Source: an uncultured Ruminococcus sp. | GTDB taxonomy: Bacteria > Bacillota > Clostridia > Oscillospirales > Ruminococcaceae | Assembly (NCBI GenBank): GCA_902772615.1 | Contig: CACYBC010000004.1 | Location: forward strand, 1 to 7,830 | Length of the DNA stretch: 7,830 nucleotides | Direction: 5' to 3' | Shown: positions 1 to 5,991 of the stretch, piece after piece | Position numbering within the stretch: position 1 is the stretch's first letter | Layout: each line of letters starts with the position of its first letter | Position numbers and translations under genes: made by a program | The notes under the pieces: generated by a model | What the model was told of the DNA's origin: nothing | The model's database searches: none | The model's input: only the letters and a program-made list of their open reading frames with translations

Positions 1-1
1 C

Positions 2-211
2 GCGTTCCTTGCGGGGAGCTTCCTCGGAAAACTGCCCGACATGATCCTCTTCGCGGTAATGGGGGCCCACATCACCGACATAGCCTCTGCGCCGTTCATC
101 GCGGCAGCTGCGGTAAAGATCCTCTGCTCCGCAGCCCTCTGCCTGTTCCTCTACGTCAACGGAAGGAAATACAGACCGGATGTCATCGCCGGGGAGCAGT
201 CTGAAAGCTGA
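2..211 (+). CDS. C-terminal fragment of an unrecognised membrane protein
   Basis: Reading frame 2 is open from the window edge to a TGA at 209-211, giving 69 residues of a protein whose start lies outside the window. The visible part is hydrophobic. One likely membrane span covers MILFAVMGAHITDIA (fragment residues about 14-28), and a second covers AAAAVKILCSAALCLFLYV (about 34-52). It ends in a short polar tail with basic residues (NGRKYRPD) followed by an acidic end. This is the usual shape of the last helices of a polytopic transporter with a cytoplasmic C-terminus. The family cannot be named from this fragment. A VUT/YhhQ-like or other small permease is possible but unsupported. The gene converges on cbiO, and the two share the hairpin at 228-256. 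Its link to the nickel operon is unknown. Confidence 0.6.
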   Translation, partial: AFLAGSFLGKLPDMILFAVMGAHITDIASAPFIAAAAVKILCSAALCLFLYVNGRKYRPDVIAGEQSES

Positions 212-227
212 AACATTCACATATCAC

Positions 228-256
228 AAAAGGCCGGACATCATGTCCGGTCTTTT
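228..256. terminator. Bidirectional hairpin terminator between converging genes
   Basis: The arms 232-240 (GGCCGGACA) and 244-252 (TGTCCGGTC) pair over 9 bp with one G-T pair and a 3-nt loop. Four As before (228-231) and four Ts after (253-256) extend the pairing and give a T-tract in both directions. It sits 17 nt after the stop of the left-edge plus-strand gene and 15 nt after the stop of cbiO on the minus strand, so it probably ends both transcripts. The shape is that of a bacterial intrinsic terminator. If the host is archaeal, the T-tracts would matter more than the stem. Confidence 0.75.
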
Positions 257-270
257 CTTTGCATACTGTC

Positions 271-987
271 TTATCTGGAAAGGGACAGCGGCAGCTCCAG
301 GCTGTGGGCTTCCAGCAGTTCCCTGTCCCGCAGGATGTCTGCCGCCTTTCCGTCCGCGATGAGCTTTCCCCCGTCCAGAAGTATCACTCTGGAGCAGATG
401 TCCAGGATCATGTCCAGGTCGTGGGAAGCTATCAGCATGGTCCTGTCCAGGCCTTTGATCGTATTTATCAGTGCCCTGCGGTTCCTGGGGTCCAGCGACG
501 ACGAGGGCTCGTCCATGAGCATGATGTCAGGTCCCATGGCAAGCACCGTCGCTATGGCGGCCATGCGCTTCTCTCCTCCGGAGATGCGGTGGTTGTACCT
601 GTCCCTGAGCCTGGTGATCCCGAGGTCCTCCAGCACGCGGTCCGCCCCGGCTTCCGCCTCTTCGCGGGAGAGTCCGTAGTTTACCGGTCCGAATATCATA
701 TCGTCTATCACCTTCGGCATGAACATCTGGCTGTCGGGATCCTGCAGGACGTATCCGACCTTCCTGCGAACCTCGGCGAGGTTCTCCCTGTTCACTGCGA
801 GGCCTCCGACGGTGATCGTGCCCGATGCCTCCAGAAGGCCCGGCACGCACTTCATGAGAGTGCTCTTCCCCGCTCCGTTGGCGCCTATGAGGCCGACCTT
901 CTCGCCGTCGTTAACCTCAAAGGTGACTCCCTCAAGGGCAGGCGCGCTGCCGGGATACGAAAATGTCACGTTGTCAAATCTTAGCAT
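271..987 (-). CDS. cbiO: ECF transporter ATPase CbiO/NikO (nickel/cobalt uptake)
   Basis: This 238-residue protein is an ABC-type ATPase that powers the ECF metal transporter on the cytoplasmic face of the membrane. All diagnostic elements are present. Walker A is GANGAGKST at residues 35-43, the Q-loop is LQDPDSQMF (81-89), the signature is ISGGEKRM (135-142), Walker B is IMLMDEPSSSLD (155-166), and the H-loop His is in ASHDLD (187-192). The length is somewhat short for CbiO proteins, with little C-terminal extension. The start at 987 is supported by GAGGAGA, which overlaps the TGA of cbiQ, and only 9 nt separate the two genes. It is the last gene of the operon, followed by the hairpin at 228-256. 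Only one ATPase gene is present, so it presumably works as a homodimer, as in group I ECF systems. Nickel rather than cobalt is inferred from the lar genes upstream. An equivalent name is larO. Confidence 0.93.
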   Translation of the reverse strand: MLRFDNVTFSYPGSAPALEGVTFEVNDGEKVGLIGANGAGKSTLMKCVPGLLEASGTITVGGLAVNRENLAEVRRKVGYVLQDPDSQMFMPKVIDDMIFGPVNYGLSREEAEAGADRVLEDLGITRLRDRYNHRISGGEKRMAAIATVLAMGPDIMLMDEPSSSLDPRNRRALINTIKGLDRTMLIASHDLDMILDICSRVILLDGGKLIADGKAADILRDRELLEAHSLELPLSLSR

Positions 988-996
988 GTCGTCTCC

Positions 997-1797
997 TCAG
1001 AAGAACAGGGATGTTATGAATGCGGGGATATTGATGTATCTGGCTGTTATCACTGCTCCGCAGGTGATCAGTGCCGCGAGCCAGGAGAGCCTGCTGCTCT
1101 GCCTTCCGGCTGCGTAATGGAACTCCCCGCTGAAGCCTCTGAGCATCATGGCCTCATAGAGGTCCTCCGCGCGGTCCATGGTGCGCAGCAGGAGCTGCCC
1201 CAGGAAAGTGCCCCACGCCGAGATGTGTATCCCCTTCTGTCCCGGAGCCCTCAGGCTGTATGCCTGGGTCATCTCGGACACCTGGTCCAGCAGCACGGAA
1301 GTGTAGCGGAAGGTCAGAAGGATCAGAGAGGTTATCATCTTCGGGCAGTGTATCTTCCTGAGCGCCCGGCACAGGTCGTCTATCTGGGTCGTGGCCATCA
1401 GCAGGAAGGACGCCATGAGACAGAACACTCCCTTGAGCATCAGCGTGATCATGGAGACCACTCCTCCGGATACGTTCACGCTGCCTATGCGGAACAGCGG
1501 CGCCCGGTCAAAAAACGGGTTCAGGAGACCTACTGCCGCCACCAGCGGTATCACGTTGCGCAGCTTTGAGAAGCAGGTTCCCACCGGGATGAACGCGAAC
1601 TGATAGCCGATCAGCGGGAATATCACCATGAACAGCAGTCCCGTCAGGTCATATTTGTGGAAGGAAGCCGTGATGAAGATGTAGACCACCGTCATCAGGA
1701 ACTTGGACAGAGGGCTCAGCCTGTGGTAAGGCGAGTCCATGGACGCGAGCTCGTCCATGGCGCGCAGATCCAGCATAGCTCTTTGCGCGTTATCCAT
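997..1797 (-). CDS. cbiQ: ECF transporter transmembrane (T) component CbiQ/NikQ
   Basis: This 266-residue integral membrane protein couples ATP hydrolysis by CbiO to the substrate-binding subunit. It has several hydrophobic spans, approximately at residues 31-46, 52-72, 82-93, 114-137 and 240-252. The two cytoplasmic coupling motifs of T components are visible: AYSLRAPG (179-186) and AMMLRGFSG (216-224). Each has the conserved small residue and Arg that dock into the ATPase. The preceding FRYTSVLLDQVSEM stretch (163-176) is typical of CbiQ. The start at 1797 has AGGAGG 7 nt upstream. The gene follows cbiM after a 75-nt gap that holds a perfect hairpin (1824-1847), the only non-trivial spacer inside the operon. 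It would be called larQ in the Lactiplantibacillus nomenclature. Confidence 0.92.
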   Translation of the reverse strand: MDNAQRAMLDLRAMDELASMDSPYHRLSPLSKFLMTVVYIFITASFHKYDLTGLLFMVIFPLIGYQFAFIPVGTCFSKLRNVIPLVAAVGLLNPFFDRAPLFRIGSVNVSGGVVSMITLMLKGVFCLMASFLLMATTQIDDLCRALRKIHCPKMITSLILLTFRYTSVLLDQVSEMTQAYSLRAPGQKGIHISAWGTFLGQLLLRTMDRAEDLYEAMMLRGFSGEFHYAAGRQSSRLSWLAALITCGAVITARYINIPAFITSLFF

Positions 1798-1823
1798 TCG
1801 TCTTCCTCCTTCCCAAAGAAATA

Positions 1824-1847
1824 ATGCGGCAGCGGATGCTGCCGCAT
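1824..1847 (-). promoter_or_regulatory. Intercistronic hairpin between cbiM and cbiQ
   Basis: A perfect inverted repeat has 10-bp arms ATGCGGCAGC (1824-1833) and GCTGCCGCAT (1838-1847) around a 4-nt loop. Read on the minus strand, it lies 25 nt after the cbiM stop and is followed by TATTTCTTT, a broken T-tract, then the AGGAGG site of cbiQ. It could be a leaky terminator, an RNA-processing or stability element that sets the ratio of cbiM to cbiQO, or a true end of the first transcript. In the last case the TATA-like stretch at 1852-1862 (minus strand TTTATAATATA) would have to start a new one. The sequence does not decide between these. Confidence 0.55.
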
Positions 1848-1872
1848 GTCCTATATTATAAACCTTTTTCTC

Positions 1873-2958
1873 TCATGCTGCCCTGCCGGCGTTCTTCCTG
1901 CGGAAGAATCCGCCGATGAAGCAGATGACTGCCGCCAGGCACGCGACTATGAGCGAGCCCACGATGCCGGAAACGGTGGTTCCGAGCGGGTTCTCCTCGT
2001 CGTTAGCGAACGCGTAGTCGGGCAGGAAGGACGTGGCTTCCTGGATCTCTCCGGCCTTGTCGGAGATGTCGCTGGAGACTCCGAAGTCGTCCTCATCCAG
2101 TCCCATGTTCTCGGCGTAGCCTTCCTCGGCATTGCCGAACAGCGCCCACTCCAGTCCGTCGGGGTTGGAGCTGGCATAGAGAGACAGTCCTCCGCCCACC
2201 AGCACGACGATGACTGCGAGCACCGCGAGGGTGGACTTGAGAGAGAGCTTTCCGGAGGCTTCGCCTTCCGTCTTTACTTCCCTGAGCAGTTCGGGTCTGG
2301 CTTCATAGAGGAATACCAGAACGGCAGCGGTGATGAGTCCCTCGACGAGGCCGATGGCCAGATGGATCGGGAGCATCAGCCCGAGGAACGTCCCGAAGGG
2401 CAGTTCGGAGATGCCGGAGAGAGTCGTCTCGACGGCAACGGACCCTGCGCCGAGCTGCAGCGTGACGACGCAGCCGAGGATGGATGCGAGGATCAGCTTG
2501 ATCCTGTTTGCGGCATCCCTGCCTCTGGACGCGAACAGATCGCTGTTCATGATCGGTCTGTAGATCAGGAAATATCCGACGAAGCATCCGTAGAAAGCCA
2601 TGTTCCAGACATTGGCCCCTAACGCCATGAGTCCTCCGTCGGCAAAGAAAAGGCATTGTATCACCAGGACCGCTATCATCGACAGGAATCCCGCGAACGG
2701 GCCCAGTATCGCTGAGAGCATCATTCCTCCGCAGAGATGTCCGGATGAACCGGTACCGGGTATGGTGTAGTTGATCATCTGACCCGCGAATACGAGGGCA
2801 GCTGTCACAGCCATGGTCGGAAGTCTCTTGGAATTGTCCTCAAGGCCCAGTTTCTCTTCTTTTCTCAGTTTGTGTATGGACACTCCGGCCGCTGTGCTGG
2901 AAGCCACATACATCGTTGCCGCCACTGCAGGCGCCAACAGCGCATCTGCCATATGCAT
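1873..2958 (-). CDS. nikMN: Nickel-binding ECF component, CbiM/NikM fused to a PDGLE (NikN-like) domain
   Basis: This 361-residue membrane protein is the metal-capturing subunit of the transporter. Residues 1-225 are CbiM/NikM. The mature N-terminus MHMADAL provides the His at position 2 that, with the free amino group, coordinates metal in this family. A second His is in TGSSGHLCGG (His74), matching the conserved loop His of NikM. Six or so hydrophobic spans follow. Residues about 240-355 form a PDGLE-type domain: a span (244-263), the signature NPDGLEWA (265-272), an acidic extracytoplasmic loop ending in FLPDYAF (311-317), another span (333-352), and a basic tail. This domain replaces a separate NikN/CbiN subunit. 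The start at 2958 is chosen over the ATG two codons later because it has AGGAGG 7 nt upstream and because His2 is functional. The gene begins 32 nt after larC. The fused M-N arrangement and the lar neighbours favour nickel over cobalt. Confidence 0.92.
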   Translation of the reverse strand: MHMADALLAPAVAATMYVASSTAAGVSIHKLRKEEKLGLEDNSKRLPTMAVTAALVFAGQMINYTIPGTGSSGHLCGGMMLSAILGPFAGFLSMIAVLVIQCLFFADGGLMALGANVWNMAFYGCFVGYFLIYRPIMNSDLFASRGRDAANRIKLILASILGCVVTLQLGAGSVAVETTLSGISELPFGTFLGLMLPIHLAIGLVEGLITAAVLVFLYEARPELLREVKTEGEASGKLSLKSTLAVLAVIVVLVGGGLSLYASSNPDGLEWALFGNAEEGYAENMGLDEDDFGVSSDISDKAGEIQEATSFLPDYAFANDEENPLGTTVSGIVGSLIVACLAAVICFIGGFFRRKNAGRAA

Positions 2959-2990
2959 GGTACTACCTCCTAGTGTAAAGGAATATTGCT

Positions 2991-4313
2991 TTATACCTCC
3001 GTGATGCCTTTCAGGACATCATTTATGGACATGTCATTCTCTCCCGCGATCCTGGAGAGATCGTCATACTCGTATTTCTCCCTCGTCACTCCGTAGCCGC
3101 TTGATACCTTCTTCCTCACGTCCCCGAACTTCGTGCTGACAGTCTCGATCCTTCTGTTCAGGGTGTATCTGCGGGATATGTTCTCGCGGATGCCGAGAGT
3201 GGTGGAGTGTCTGAATATGAGTTCTATGATCCTGTCTCTGTCGGCTTCCCTCGTCATCACGCTTATGAGCGTCCCGGGTCTTGACTTCTTCATGCCGATC
3301 GGCACCGTGTAGACCTCCAGTGCCCCCGCGGCGAAGAGGGTCTCGGTCAGGAATCCTATCTGCTCAGCGGTCATGTCGTCCACGTTGAGCGAGAGCTCCG
3401 CCACGGTGTCGCCGGCAGTACCGGTCTCGCCCAGCATCGCTCTGACGCAGTTCGCGGCCTCGAAGTCCTTGTTGCCCATGCCATAGCCTACGGCGCTGAC
3501 CTTCATGGGAGGCATGTCCCCGAAGGATGTGACGAAGTGTTTGAGCAGCGCTGCTCCTGTCGGCGTGCAGAGCTCGCCCTGGATGCGTCCGCCGTAGATC
3601 GGGACGTCCCTGAGTATATATGCAGTCGCGGGAGCGGGTACCGGCAGCAGCCCGTGGGCGCAGCGCACCTTTCCGCTTCCTACATGGACAGGTGAGCAGA
3701 TGACCTGCTGCGGAGAGAGGATGTCCATGAGCAGACAAACCGCAGTGACATCTGCTACCGCGTCCATGGTTCCGACTTCATGGAAGTGGATCTGATCCAT
3801 GTCTACGCCGTGCACATGGCTCTCCGCTTCCCCGATCAGACTGTATACCGTCATAACGTCGTCCTTCACCTTATCGGGGATATCCAGGTGTCCCCTGACG
3901 ATATGCTCGATGTCGTGAAGTCCGCTGTGGCTGTGTGTATGTGAATGACCTTCTTCGTGGTCATGTTCATGTTCGTGATCGTGATCGTGATCATGGTCAT
4001 GTTCATGTTCGTGATCGTGATCATGGTCATGATGATGTTCATGATCGTGTTCATGCGCGTGGTCGTGGTCGTGGTGATGATGCAGGAACATCTCCTCCGA
4101 CTCCTCGGTGCCGTCCACAAGCACGGACACGTGGGTGCCTGTGATGCCGCATTTCACCGACGGCTTCGTCTCGAAGCGCACTCCCGGTATTCCGAGAGAG
4201 TTGACTCTTTCGAGGAACTCCTTTTTCTGTCCCTCGTCAAGCAGTTCCAGCAGCGCGGCGGTCAGCATGTCTCCCGCAGCTCCCATCCCGCAGTCCAGAT
4301 ACAACGTTCTCAT
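2991..4313 (-). CDS. larC: LarC, nickel-inserting enzyme of nickel-pincer nucleotide synthesis
   Basis: LarC inserts nickel into the dithiolated pyridinium nucleotide in a CTP-dependent reaction, forming the Ni-C and Ni-S bonds of the NPN cofactor in the cytoplasm. The 440-residue product has the family N-terminus LYLDCGMGAAGDM (4-16). Its other family motifs are IHFHEVGTMDAVADV (175-189), SPVHVGSGKVRCAHG (207-221) and GELCTPTGAALLK (246-258). The C-terminal half is intact (LNVDDMTAEQIGF at 309-321, MKKSRPGT at 341-348). It is therefore one continuous gene, unlike L. plantarum, where larC1 and larC2 are joined by a programmed frameshift. Residues 78-129 are a low-complexity insert with 28 His alternating with Asp/Glu, probably a nickel store or entry site. 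The start codon overlaps the larB stop as ATGA (4 nt) and has GGAGG 7 nt upstream. Translational coupling to larB is likely. Confidence 0.95.
   Translation of the reverse strand: MRTLYLDCGMGAAGDMLTAALLELLDEGQKKEFLERVNSLGIPGVRFETKPSVKCGITGTHVSVLVDGTEESEEMFLHHHHDHDHAHEHDHEHHHDHDHDHEHEHDHDHDHDHEHEHDHEEGHSHTHSHSGLHDIEHIVRGHLDIPDKVKDDVMTVYSLIGEAESHVHGVDMDQIHFHEVGTMDAVADVTAVCLLMDILSPQQVICSPVHVGSGKVRCAHGLLPVPAPATAYILRDVPIYGGRIQGELCTPTGAALLKHFVTSFGDMPPMKVSAVGYGMGNKDFEAANCVRAMLGETGTAGDTVAELSLNVDDMTAEQIGFLTETLFAAGALEVYTVPIGMKKSRPGTLISVMTREADRDRIIELIFRHSTTLGIRENISRRYTLNRRIETVSTKFGDVRKKVSSGYGVTREKYEYDDLSRIAGENDMSINDVLKGITEV
3958..4022 (-). repeat. In-frame 36-nt-spaced direct repeat inside the larC His-rich region
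   Basis: A 29-nt stretch at 3958-3986 is repeated exactly at 3994-4022. The offset is 36 nt, which is 12 codons, so the frame is kept. The copies encode the same His-Asp-Glu pattern at LarC residues 98-107 and 110-119. The surrounding 3927-4081 region is built from CAT/CAC and GAT/GAC/GAG codons throughout. The nucleotide identity of the copies suggests a recent duplication by slippage, and the length of this tract may vary between strains. Confidence 0.8.
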
Positions 4314-5065
4314 TTCTTTGCCTCCATATGGTTGATCATGGATGCGAGATAGCCTGCCCCGAATCCGTTGTCTATGTTAACTACCGAAACTCCGCTGGCG
4401 CAGGAGTTGAGCATCGCGAGAAGCGCCGAGAGCCCGTTGAACGAGGCTCCGTATCCCACGCTGGTGGGCACCGCTATGACCGGACAGTCCGCGAGGCCTC
4501 CGATCACGCTGGCGAGGGCTCCTTCCATGCCGGCGATCGCCACTATGACGCTGGCGCTCATTATGTCGTCCATGTGGGAGAGCGTCCTGTGCAGGCCCGC
4601 GACGCCGACGTCGTAGAGTCTGGTGACCTTGTTCCCGTGGACTTCAGCCGTGAGGGCTGCCTCCTCAGCGACCGGGATGTCCGACGTTCCGCCCGTGGCC
4701 ACCACTATGGTGCCTATGCCGCTGGGTTCGGGCATCTTTCCGATTATTCCTATCCTCGCGTCCGGGCGGTAGTCCATCTCATGCTTGAGGCTGACCTGCC
4801 TGGCCTGCTCCTCGGAGAGCCTGGTAACCAGTATGGTGGGCACCCCGTTTTTCTTCATGACGTCAAGGATCTTGACGATCTGCTCAGGAGTCTTCCCGGC
4901 TCCGTATATGACCTCGGGAGCTCCCTGCCTTATAGCCCTGTGCAGGTCCACCTTTGCGAATCCAATGTCCTCAAAGGGCTGTTTCTTTATGGTCAGCAGC
5001 GCTTCGTCGACGGAGATGTCCCCGTTTCTCAGCGCTTCCAGTGTTTTCTTGATATCGTTATCCAT
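4310..5065 (-). CDS. larB: LarB, NaAD carboxylase/hydrolase of nickel-pincer nucleotide synthesis
   Basis: LarB carboxylates nicotinic acid adenine dinucleotide at C5 of the pyridine ring and cleaves its phosphoanhydride. This releases AMP and gives the biscarboxylate mononucleotide used by LarE. The 251-residue protein has a small N-terminal domain (1-110) and a C-terminal PurE-like (AIR carboxylase) domain. Signature stretches are ATGGTSDIPVAEEA (123-136), YDVGVAGLHR (151-160), MEGALASVIGGL (180-191), PTSVGYGASFNG (200-211) and NSCASGVSVVNIDNGFGAG (220-238). Glu181 and Cys222 line up with the catalytic Glu180 and Cys221 I recall for L. plantarum LarB. The start at 5065 is chosen because GGAGG lies 7 nt upstream and the family N-terminus begins there. 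A longer open frame to 5389 only reads through larE in another frame. The ATG overlaps the larE stop by one base (TAATG). Confidence 0.95.
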   Translation of the reverse strand: MDNDIKKTLEALRNGDISVDEALLTIKKQPFEDIGFAKVDLHRAIRQGAPEVIYGAGKTPEQIVKILDVMKKNGVPTILVTRLSEEQARQVSLKHEMDYRPDARIGIIGKMPEPSGIGTIVVATGGTSDIPVAEEAALTAEVHGNKVTRLYDVGVAGLHRTLSHMDDIMSASVIVAIAGMEGALASVIGGLADCPVIAVPTSVGYGASFNGLSALLAMLNSCASGVSVVNIDNGFGAGYLASMINHMEAKK

Positions 5066-5808
5066 TAACGCACCTCCAGGTCCAGCAAGACTTTTTCGTA
5101 GTGTTCCTTCAGCTTCGCAAGTATGGCTTCGCGGTCCTCCGCGACCTTTGCGAACTGGGAGGAAGGCACCTGCAGAAGCGCGTCCTTTCCTCTCATCCTC
5201 ACCCTGAGATCGGTGAAGCCCAGCGAGAACAGGAAGTCTTCCGAATCCTCGGTGGCGGCGAGCTTCTCCGCTGTGATCTCCTCGCCGGTCCTGATCCTGG
5301 TGGCGAGGCACGCGTACGCAGGCTTGTCCCATGTGAACAGTCCCGCCTGTCTGGACAGCTGCCTGATCATGTCCTTGGTCAGTCCGCATTCCCTGAGCGG
5401 AGATCTGACCTGAAGCTCTTTGAGAGCTTTCATGCCGGGGCGGTCGCCCTCGTCATCCGACGCGTTGGTGCCGTCAAGAATGAGCGTGTAGCCGTCCTCA
5501 GCCGCTGCCCTGAGTATGTTCCCGAAGATCGCCTGCTTGCAGTAGTAGCATCTGTTGGAAGGATTCTGTCTGACTCTCTCATCGGCGAGCACATCGACCT
5601 CGATGACTCTGACCCTGGCTCCGATCTGTTCGGCCAGTCTCATGGCGTCGTTGTACTCGAACATGGGCTGGAACGCGGATTTTACATAGTATCCCGTCAC
5701 GTCCGCACCGGCGCTGATCCCGGCATACAGCAGATATGACGAGTCCACGCCGCCCGAGAAGGCTACCGCGGCTTTGCTGTTCTCCCTGAAAAATGTGGTA
5801 AGATCCAT
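5065..5808 (-). CDS. larE: LarE, ATP-dependent sulfur insertase, three-cysteine type
   Basis: LarE adenylylates the carboxylates of the LarB product and turns them into thiocarboxylates. The 247-residue protein belongs to the PP-loop ATP pyrophosphatase family, with the nucleotide loop AFSGGVDSSYLL at residues 16-27. Cysteines are at 87, 90, 141 and 167. Cys167, in DKPAYACLATR (161-171), aligns with the sacrificial Cys176 of L. plantarum LarE. Cys87 and Cys90 form a CYYC motif in NRCYYCK (85-91). LarE proteins with this three-cysteine set, such as that of Thermotoga maritima, carry a [4Fe-4S] cluster and can turn over rather than being used up, so that mode is inferred here. The start at 5808 gives the normal N-terminus but has only a weak purine-rich ribosome site. 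It is the first gene of the lar operon. In the codons I read, arginine is almost exclusively AGA/AGG. Confidence 0.94.
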   Translation of the reverse strand: MDLTTFFRENSKAAVAFSGGVDSSYLLYAGISAGADVTGYYVKSAFQPMFEYNDAMRLAEQIGARVRVIEVDVLADERVRQNPSNRCYYCKQAIFGNILRAAAEDGYTLILDGTNASDDEGDRPGMKALKELQVRSPLRECGLTKDMIRQLSRQAGLFTWDKPAYACLATRIRTGEEITAEKLAATEDSEDFLFSLGFTDLRVRMRGKDALLQVPSSQFAKVAEDREAILAKLKEHYEKVLLDLEVR

Positions 5809-5828
5809 TGCTTTTCTCTTCTTTCTTT

Positions 5829-5879
5829 AGTGAGTAAAAAAAGAAGACGTGTCACCCTTCTGGATGATGACATGCCTTC
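5829..5879 (-). promoter_or_regulatory. Leader hairpin with T-tract before larE (possible attenuator)
   Basis: On the minus strand the arms GAAGGCATGTCA (5868-5879) and TGACACGTCTTC (5843-5854) pair over 12 positions with one G-T pair and one A-C mismatch around a 13-nt loop. Seven consecutive Ts follow directly (5836-5842), then 27 nt to the larE start. This has the form of an intrinsic terminator placed inside the mRNA leader. There is almost no room for another promoter between it and larE. It therefore either attenuates the lar operon or ends read-through from the GNAT operon. No known nickel, cobalt or cobalamin riboswitch core is recognisable. Confidence 0.5.
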
Positions 5880-5907
5880 AGTGCACGTACGTTTTTTAAA
5901 AACTTGC

Positions 5908-5915
5908 CTTATAAG
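5908..5915 (-). promoter_or_regulatory. Candidate TATA box of the lar operon
   Basis: Minus-strand CTTATAAG lies about 100 nt before the larE start. If it acts as an archaeal TATA box, transcription would begin about 25 nt downstream, near 5885, just ahead of the leader hairpin, and give a leader of roughly 75 nt. No convincing bacterial -35/-10 pair was seen in the same place. A second, weaker AT-rich stretch is at 5891-5902. Confidence 0.4.
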
Positions 5916-5921
5916 TATCCC

Positions 5922-5937
5922 GGAGACTTCGGTCTCC
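5922..5937. other. Short inverted repeat with a 4-nt loop
   Basis: GGAGAC (5922-5927) and GTCTCC (5932-5937) flank TTCG. Read on the plus strand this is the very stable C(UUCG)G tetraloop. On the minus strand the loop is CGAA. It lies between the GNAT operon end and the candidate lar TATA box, so it could be the 3' end of the GNAT transcript or an upstream operator for the lar promoter. No T-tract follows immediately in either direction, which weakens the terminator reading. Confidence 0.35.
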
Positions 5938-5991
5938 TGCGCGCCTCTTCCTGAAGCGCTATAAAAGAATATCATCCCGACAGCGTTCGTG

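Noticed and set aside
259..984. Plus-strand open frame (241 codons) antisense to cbiO
   Set aside because: It mirrors the limits of cbiO, which has every ABC ATPase motif, and its own product has no recognisable pattern.
3927..4081. Repeat-rich stretch that might suggest a CRISPR array or minisatellite
   Set aside because: The repeats stay in frame, are explained by His/Asp/Glu codons of larC, and have no unique spacers.
3945..4352. Plus-strand frame encoding a strongly hydrophobic Val/Met/Ile run that looks like a membrane peptide
   Set aside because: The hydrophobicity is simply the complement of the His/Asp/Glu repeat codons of larC.
4328..5068. Plus-strand open frame (246 codons) antisense to larB
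   Set aside because: It coincides with larB on the opposite strand and shows no family motifs. LarB has clear catalytic residues.
5066..5389. N-terminal extension of LarB to an upstream ATG
   Set aside because: The extra 108 residues are larE read in another frame, are basic and low in hydrophobic residues, and resemble nothing. The ATG at 5065 has a good ribosome site and the family N-terminus.
5763..5975. Small minus-strand open frame across the larE leader, a possible leader peptide
   Set aside because: It has no ribosome site, runs into larE out of frame, and shows no His or Cys run that would suggest metal-dependent attenuation.
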